A stretch of 64,000 nucleotides of DNA from Imhoffiella fuscus (GTDB taxonomy: Bacteria; Pseudomonadota; Gammaproteobacteria; Chromatiales; Chromatiaceae), in NCBI RefSeq assembly GCF_042682685.1, contig NZ_JBHUHX010000004.1, positions 1 to 64,000 of the forward strand. The letters are read 5' to 3'. This document shows, piece after piece, positions 58,496 through 64,000 of the stretch (positions are counted from its first letter, which is position 1; the number at the start of each line of letters is the position of its first letter). The notes beneath the pieces are model-generated. The model was not told the origin of the DNA and made no database searches. It worked only from the letters and a program-made list of their open reading frames with translations. Made by a program: the position numbers and the translations under genes.

Positions 58496-59594
58496 ATGAT
58501 CGACATCAATCCGATCGCACACCAAATCAACGACCTGAAGGGACGCCTGGAGTCCCTCAGGGGGTATCTTTGACTACGCGGAACGTCAAGATCGTCTGAC
58601 CGAGGTCCTGCGGGAGCTCGAAGATCCCGAGGTCTGGAACGATCCCAGTCGTGCGCAGGCGCTCGGTCGTGAGCGCGCGACCCTGGAGGCCGTGGTGTTG
58701 ACCATCGACGAGATGACCTCAGCGCTGACGGATGCGGACGAGTTGCTCGAAATGGCGGCCGAGGAGGCCGACGAGGAGACGCTCACGTCCCTGGTTGCGG
58801 ACCTCGAAACCTATGAGTCGCGCGTGGCCGAGCTCGAATTCCGTCGGATGTTCTCCGGCGAGATGGATTCGAAGAACGCCTTCGTCGACATCCAGGCCGG
58901 TTCCGGCGGAACCGAGGCCCAGGACTGGGCCGAGATGCTGCTGCGCATGTATCTGCGCTGGGGCGAGCGTCGCGGCTTCAAGACCGAGCTGATGGAGGCA
59001 TCCCCAGGCGAGGTCGCCGGCATCAAGTCCGCGACCGTCAAGTTCGAGGGCGAGTACGCCTTCGGCTGGCTCCGTACCGAAACCGGCGTGCATCGTCTGG
59101 TGCGCAAGTCGCCGTTCGATTCGGGCAACCGTCGGCATACCTCCTTTGCCTCCTTGTTCGTCTCGCCCGAGGTCGATGACAGCGTCGAGATCGAGATCAA
59201 CCCGGCCGATCTGCGCATCGACGTCTATCGCGCCAGCGGCGCTGGCGGTCAGCACGTCAACCGGACCGAATCGGCGGTGCGTATCACCCATTTGCCGACG
59301 AACATCGTGACCCAGTGTCAGAACGACCGCTCGCAGCACAAGAACAAAGACCAGGCCATGAAGCAGCTCAAGGCCAAGCTCTACGAGCTGGAGATGCAAA
59401 AGCGTCAGGCGAGCCAGCAGGCACTGGAGGACACCAAGTCCGACATCGGCTGGGGCAGCCAGATCCGCTCCTACGTGCTGGACCAGTCACGTATCAAGGA
59501 TCTGCGTACCGGGGTGGAGATCGCGAATACCCAGTCCGTGCTGGACGGCAATCTCGATCCCTTTATCGAAGCCAGTCTCAAGAGCGGGCTCTAA
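58496..59594 (+). CDS. prfB: peptide chain release factor 2 with programmed +1 frameshift
   Basis: The frame from ATG 58496 reads 25 codons (MIDINPIAHQIN to RGYL) and stops at TGA 58571-58573. The sequence AGGGGGTATCTTTGAC is the classic RF2 site: an internal Shine-Dalgarno, CTT slip and TGA. Reading resumes at GAC 58572 and runs to 59594 (365 residues in all). The functional motifs are the anticodon-like SPFDSG and catalytic GGQ in GAGGQHVNRTESAVRITH. RF2 recognises UGA and UAA, and low RF2 favours the shift, giving autoregulation. Confidence 0.98.
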
Positions 59595-59608
59595 ATCCCA
59601 GAGAATTC

Positions 59609-61156
59609 ATGCCGATGAGCCAACAGGCAGAACAGAACCCGAACCCTGACTCCAAGCCAGGCGCCAGCGAGGCGCTGGACGAGAACAAGCTGATCGCGCA
59701 ACGGCGCGAGAAGCTGGCGCAGTTGCGCGCCCAGGGTGTCGCCTTCCCCAACGATTTTCGTCGCGATGCGCTCGCCGGCGACCTCCATGCCGCGCATGGA
59801 GACACGGATGTCGAAACCCTCGAAGCGCAGGGCGTTCGGGTCCGGATCGCCGGCCGTCTCATGACGCGCCGCGTCATGGGCAAGGCGAGCTTCGCCCACA
59901 TCCAGGACATGTCGGGGCGCATCCAGCTCTTCGTCCAGCGCGATCAGATCGGGCAGGATGCCTACGCGTCCTTCAAGCGCGACCTGGATCTCGGCGACAT
60001 CCTCGGTGCCGAGGGCGTGCTCTTCAAGACCAAGACCGGCGAGCTGTCCATCCGCTGCGAATCCATTCGGTTGCTGACCAAGGCGTTGCGACCGCTACCG
60101 GAGAAATTCCACGGTCTGACCGACATGGAGAGCCGCTATCGTCAGCGGTATCTGGATCTCATCATGAACTCCACCGCGCGCGAGACCTTTCGCGTGCGCA
60201 CCGCCATCGTTCAGTTTATCCGCGATTATCTGAACGCCCGCAGCTTCCTGGAGGTCGAGACCCCAATGATGCAGGTGATTCCGGGCGGTGCCGTGGCGCG
60301 TCCCTTCGTCACCCATCACAATGCGCTCGACATGCAGCTGTTCCTGCGCATCGCGCCCGAACTCTTCCTCAAGCGTCTGGTGGTCGGCGGATTCGAGCGG
60401 GTTTACGAGATCAATCGCAATTTCCGCAACGAAGGCTTGTCGACGCGTCACAATCCCGAGTTCACCATGCTGGAGTTCTACGAGGCCTATGCGGACTACC
60501 GCGACCTCATGGACCTGACCGAGGACATGCTGCGCCGCATGGCCCTGGAAGTGCTCGGTCGCACCGAGATCCAGTATCAGGGCGAGAGCTACGACTTCGG
60601 CAAGCCTTTCGCTCGCATGAGCGTGCGTGACTCGATCCTGCGCTTCAATCCGGATCTGACCGCCGAGGATATCGACGATCTGGACCGGGCCAAGCAGGTG
60701 GCGGAGCGGCTCGGCATCAAGCTGAAACCGACCTGGGGGTTGGGCAAGGTACAGATCGAGATCTTCGAGATGACCGTCGAGAGTCGTCTCATGGATCCGA
60801 CCTTCATCACGCGCTATCCGACCGAGGTCTCGCCGTTGGCGCGACGCAACGACGAAGATCCGTTCGTCACCGATCGTTTCGAGTTCTTCGTCGGCGGACG
60901 CGAGATCGCCAACGGATTCTCGGAGCTGAACGACGCGGAGGACCAGGCCGAGCGGTTCCGTCAGCAGGTGGCGGAAAAGGACGCGGGCGATCAGGAGGCG
61001 ATGTACTACGACGCCGACTATGTCCGCGCTCTGGAGCACGGCATGCCGCCGACGGCGGGCGAGGGGATCGGTATCGACCGGCTGGTCATGCTCTTCACGG
61101 ATTCGCCCTCGATCCGTGATGTCCTGCTGTTCCCGCACATGCGTCCGGAAACCTGA
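59609..61156 (+). CDS. lysS: lysyl-tRNA synthetase, class II
   Basis: The protein has 515 residues, or 513 from the second Met (MSQQAEQ at 59615). The N-terminal OB-fold anticodon-binding domain (REKLAQLRAQGVAFPNDFRR, RIAGRLMTRRVMGKASFAHI) precedes the class II core: motif 1 LEVETPMMQVIPGGAVARPF, motif 2 FRNEGLSTRHNPEFTMLEF, motif 3 GEGIGIDRLVMLFTDS. It lies 14 bases after prfB, the same order as in E. coli. Confidence 0.97.
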   Translation: MPMSQQAEQNPNPDSKPGASEALDENKLIAQRREKLAQLRAQGVAFPNDFRRDALAGDLHAAHGDTDVETLEAQGVRVRIAGRLMTRRVMGKASFAHIQDMSGRIQLFVQRDQIGQDAYASFKRDLDLGDILGAEGVLFKTKTGELSIRCESIRLLTKALRPLPEKFHGLTDMESRYRQRYLDLIMNSTARETFRVRTAIVQFIRDYLNARSFLEVETPMMQVIPGGAVARPFVTHHNALDMQLFLRIAPELFLKRLVVGGFERVYEINRNFRNEGLSTRHNPEFTMLEFYEAYADYRDLMDLTEDMLRRMALEVLGRTEIQYQGESYDFGKPFARMSVRDSILRFNPDLTAEDIDDLDRAKQVAERLGIKLKPTWGLGKVQIEIFEMTVESRLMDPTFITRYPTEVSPLARRNDEDPFVTDRFEFFVGGREIANGFSELNDAEDQAERFRQQVAEKDAGDQEAMYYDADYVRALEHGMPPTAGEGIGIDRLVMLFTDSPSIRDVLLFPHMRPET

Positions 61157-61166
61157 TGCGATCGAT

Positions 61167-61198
61167 CGCGAGGACGCGCCTCTGGACGCGTCCTCGCG
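61167..61198. terminator. 12-bp hairpin between convergent lysS and ygfZ
   Basis: CGCGAGGACGCG (61167-61178) and CGCGTCCTCGCG (61187-61198) pair around an 8-base loop. No T-run follows in either direction. It may act as a weak bidirectional terminator or limit read-through. Confidence 0.55.
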
Positions 61199-61209
61199 GT
61201 GCACGATCA

Positions 61210-62214
61210 TCAGTCCTTGCTGGGAAAGCCGTAGGGTGGGGGCTGTAGCTGGAGGGTCGGGCCGTCGTGCCCGAGCCTGGTTTCGCCGCTCTCGGCAGCG
61301 GCGATCTCGGCCACCGCCAGCAGGGCGAAACGTCCCTCGGACAGGGGGGCCGCATCGACGATCCAGCCGTTGCCCTGCTGCGAGGTGCTGGAGGATGCGT
61401 AAAGCTCGTCGCCGGGTTTCGGCTGGGCGGGCAGATCGGCCTCGGCCAGATACATGCGGCGTTTGAGTTTGCCGAGGAACTGCATTCGGGCGACGACCTC
61501 CTGGCCGGTATAGCAGCCCTTGTTGAAGCTGACGCCGTCGATGTGCTGCAGATTGAGCATCTGCGGGATGAATGTCTCGGCCGTCTCCGAATAGACGTTG
61601 GGTAGACCGGCCTGGATATCGAGTCGTCTCCAGGTGTCCGCGTTTGCCACGCCGCTCTGGTCGCTCAGGCGCTCCCAAAGCTGGCGCATGGGGTCGAACG
61701 GACCCAGGATTTCGAATCTGGGGACGTCGCCGGGGATTCGAATCAGCGTGATCCCATCGGCGGCGGTCACGTCATTCTCCATCTCGGGTACAGGCAGGTC
61801 CTGGTCCGCGAGTCGACGTGGTGCATCCTCGCCCGCAAGGCCGATGCGGATGCAGGTCTCGCTGGCGTCGGCGAGCGTCACCTTGCTGCGCAGCACGAAG
61901 ATGCTCAGGCGTTTCAGGATGTCGGGGACGCGTTCGGCCGGTATCTGGAGATAGAAGGTGTCGTCGCGGCGGATCATGCGGAAGAGGGCAAGCAGGCGGC
62001 CCTTGTTGCTGCAATGACCGCTGAGCTGGCTACGGGTCGGCGAAAGCTCGCGGATGTCGTTAGTGAGCTGGCCTTGGAGAAAGGCCTCGGCATCGGCGCC
62101 CTGAATGGCGACGAGTCCGAGATGGGTGAGATCGATCAGCTGGCAGTTGCCGCCTGGACTCGCGTCTCTCTCTCGGGGCTGCTCGGCGAGAAAGGCTTGC
62201 CATTGTTTCATCAT
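61210..62214 (-). CDS. ygfZ: YgfZ/GcvT-like folate-binding protein
   Basis: This 334-residue tetrahydrofolate-binding protein is related to GcvT and is needed for the maturation or repair of some iron-sulfur enzymes. It has the YgfZ signature KGCYTGQEVVARMQFLGKLK, with its cysteine. The N-terminus LIDLTHLGLVAIQGADAEAF and LQGQLTNDIRE are family-typical. Starts at 62214 or 62211 (MMKQ). The 296-base gap up to the RNase gene probably holds divergent promoters, but none is clear. Confidence 0.93.
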   Translation of the reverse strand: MMKQWQAFLAEQPRERDASPGGNCQLIDLTHLGLVAIQGADAEAFLQGQLTNDIRELSPTRSQLSGHCSNKGRLLALFRMIRRDDTFYLQIPAERVPDILKRLSIFVLRSKVTLADASETCIRIGLAGEDAPRRLADQDLPVPEMENDVTAADGITLIRIPGDVPRFEILGPFDPMRQLWERLSDQSGVANADTWRRLDIQAGLPNVYSETAETFIPQMLNLQHIDGVSFNKGCYTGQEVVARMQFLGKLKRRMYLAEADLPAQPKPGDELYASSSTSQQGNGWIVDAAPLSEGRFALLAVAEIAAAESGETRLGHDGPTLQLQPPPYGFPSKD

Positions 62215-62510
62215 GTGGATGGGACCTCGATACGGATGATGCCGACGCGCGGCGTATGGATCGCTCGTTGAAGGCCGGATTCTGGTGACCCTATGCCGCT
62301 GGACGCCGCCGACTGGAGGCTGGCCTGTTCCGGTCGGGATGATACGCAAGGATGGTGGCGAACACCGAACGGCTCGTGCTGCCTGTAGCGGACGCGGAGC
62401 CTTCACTTCAGCTCGGCGTCGCGCATGGCCCGCCGAGACTATTGCACATTGTCCTCGCATTCGGGTCGATCACGGTCGAGCCCGGCTGCTCATACGGAGA
62501 TAACAGCGTC

Positions 62511-64000
62511 TTGGCGACACATCAAGCCAATCCACCTGTCGACAGTCTGGTTCTCTACAAGAATCGGCCCGCCCGCGTTGCGAGCGTCGGCGAGAAGATC
62601 GAAATCGAGCTCGATGGCGATCAAAGCAAGCGGGTGCGTCCCAAGGACGTGGAGCTGCTTCATCCCGGTCCGCTACGCCGTTTGGCCGACCTGATTCCTC
62701 AGGAGGGCGAACTGACCGAGGCATGGGAACTGCTCGAAGGCACCGAGACGACTCTGCGGGATCTCGCCGAGTTGGCGTTCGACAGCTTCACCCCCTCGAC
62801 GGCTTGGGCTGTCTGGGAGCGCGTCGCCGAGGGTTTGGCATTCGTCGGCACGCCATCCGCGATCCAGGTGCGCTCGCGCGAGCTCGTCGAGCGTGAGCGT
62901 GCCGAGCGCGAGGCGAAGCAGACCGCAGAGGCGGACTGGAAGGCGTTCCTGGAGCGCATGGGCGCCTCGGCGCCCACGGCGGAGGATGCCAAGCGTCTCG
63001 GCGAGGTGGAGCGGCTTGCGCTGGGCCGGATCGAGCACAGTCGTATCTTGGAGGCGCTGGGTCATCAATCGAGTCCGGAGAATGCCCATCGCGCATTGGT
63101 TCAGGTCGGCTACTGGCTCAAGAATCACAATCCCCATCCGTTGCGTTGTGGTGCGACGCTCGTCGACCCGGATCTGCCTGTTCCAGAACTCGGCACGGAG
63201 AACGCGCGTCTGGATTTGACCCATCTTCCCGCCTACGCCATCGATGACGAGGGCAACCAGGATCCAGACGATGCGCTGAGTCTCGACGGCGATCGGCTCT
63301 GGGTGCATGTGGCCGATGTCGCGGCCTTGGTGGAGGCCGGTAGCGATTTGGAGCGGGAGGCGCGCACGCGCGGCGCCAATCTCTATCTGCCCGAGGGCGT
63401 CGTCAATATGCTGCCCGCCGCTATCACGGAGCGGCTCGGTTTGGGACTGCACGAGGTTTCGCCCGCCTTGTCATTCGGGTTCCGTTGCGATGAGCAGGGC
63501 GAGCTTCGGGATATTCAGGTCGTGGCCTCTTGGGTTCGGGTCGAGCGGTGTACCTACGAGGGTGTCGAGACCCAGCTCGACCAATCGCCGTTCGCCGAAA
63601 TGCTGGCGGTGGTCGAGCGCTTCCAGTCGCGGCGCAAGGCCAATGGCGCGAGCAGCCTGGCGCTTCCCGAGGTCAGCGTTCGCGTTCTGGATGGGCGGGT
63701 CACGATTCGTCCCTTGCCGCGTCTGCGCAGCCGGGAACTGGTGACGAATGCCATGCTCATGGCGGGTGAGGTGGCGGCACGGTTCTGTGCCGAGCGCGAG
63801 ATCGCGATTCCCTTTGCGACCCAGGCGCCTCCGGACTCGGGAGCAGAGGCGGAGGATCTTGCGAGCATGTTCGCGCGCCGACGCTGCTTCAAGCCGACCC
63901 GTCTGGCGATGACGCCCGAGCCGCATTCGGGTTTAGGGCTTCCGATCTACACTCGGGCGACCAGTCCGCTGCGGCGTTATTCGGATCTGCTCGTCCATCA
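62511..64000 (+). CDS. RNase II/R-family exoribonuclease, cut by the window end
   Basis: The open frame runs from about 62511 past the end (497 residues visible). It holds an RNB catalytic domain: AYAIDDEGNQDPDDALSLDG carries the Asp cluster that binds the metal, followed by YTRATSPLRRYSDLLVHQ near the cut. The N-terminal part (HQANPPVDSLVLYKN to about residue 240) is of the longer RNase II-like group rather than classical RNase R. The start is uncertain. No in-frame ATG is near; TTG 62511 with GGAG upstream is my choice. Confidence 0.8.
   Translation, partial: MATHQANPPVDSLVLYKNRPARVASVGEKIEIELDGDQSKRVRPKDVELLHPGPLRRLADLIPQEGELTEAWELLEGTETTLRDLAELAFDSFTPSTAWAVWERVAEGLAFVGTPSAIQVRSRELVERERAEREAKQTAEADWKAFLERMGASAPTAEDAKRLGEVERLALGRIEHSRILEALGHQSSPENAHRALVQVGYWLKNHNPHPLRCGATLVDPDLPVPELGTENARLDLTHLPAYAIDDEGNQDPDDALSLDGDRLWVHVADVAALVEAGSDLEREARTRGANLYLPEGVVNMLPAAITERLGLGLHEVSPALSFGFRCDEQGELRDIQVVASWVRVERCTYEGVETQLDQSPFAEMLAVVERFQSRRKANGASSLALPEVSVRVLDGRVTIRPLPRLRSRELVTNAMLMAGEVAARFCAEREIAIPFATQAPPDSGAEAEDLASMFARRRCFKPTRLAMTPEPHSGLGLPIYTRATSPLRRYSDLLVH

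Overview
The window is GC-rich DNA from an autotrophic gammaproteobacterium. An alpha-carboxysome operon with form IA RuBisCO, a DabAB inorganic-carbon uptake locus and generally Chromatiaceae-like housekeeping genes point to a purple sulfur bacterium or a close chemolithoautotrophic relative. No photosynthesis or sulfur-oxidation genes lie in the window, so the family assignment is an inference.

Layout. (1) 1-2150: a lower-GC GIY-YIG gene next to gene debris (a umuC scrap and the start of an NAD(P)-binding protein), then the ABC-F gene ybiT. (2) 3850-15790: an eleven-gene, same-strand, mostly overlapping operon. It has dabB and dabA followed by Mrp/Mbh-type antiporter subunits in the order E, F, G, MbhD-like, MbhE-MrpB fusion, C, D, a second large antiporter-like subunit, and a third one fused to a peptidoglycan-binding domain. 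(3) 15840-28730, minus strand: the carboxysome cluster cbbL-cbbS-csoS2-csoS3-csoS4A-csoS4B-csoS1-csoS1-ferritin-like-acRAF-small McdB-like protein-cbbR-DUF2189 membrane protein-csoS1D-Nudix, with a separate DUF2333 gene beyond it. (4) 29010-42500: a SOUL protein, a membrane protein, a 72-bp scrap of a second ybiT, then an iron region. That region has hemP, a perfect Fur-like palindrome with divergent promoters, a small membrane protein or small-RNA transcript ending in a good terminator, a TonB-dependent receptor, a FecBCDE-type ABC importer, a pair of IrtAB/YbtPQ-like ABC proteins and an AraC regulator. (5) 42700-64000: tRNA-Pro, an L,D-transpeptidase, a lone DppB-type permease, glgC, gpmI, thyA, sohB, a GH13 amylase, a very large PilZ-DUF1631-GGDEF-EAL protein, an alpha/beta hydrolase, tpm, an HDOD protein, prfB with its programmed frameshift, lysS, ygfZ and the start of an RNase II-family gene cut by the window end.

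How it fits together. DabAB would bring dissolved inorganic carbon into the cell as bicarbonate, and the antiporter module beside it is a plausible ion-gradient partner. The carboxysome then turns bicarbonate into CO2 next to RuBisCO. The dab promoter region and the cbbL promoter region share a 16-bp ATCGA-N5-GTCGAT element. At cbbL it is centred about 65 bp upstream of the predicted start site, where a LysR protein such as the local CbbR would bind, which suggests joint control of uptake and fixation. The most notable points are the Dab-Mrp/Mbh cluster with its peptidoglycan-binding antiporter subunit, the McdB-like protein with no ParA partner, the DUF2189 gene overlapping csoS1D, and the Fur-controlled small transcript opposite hemP.
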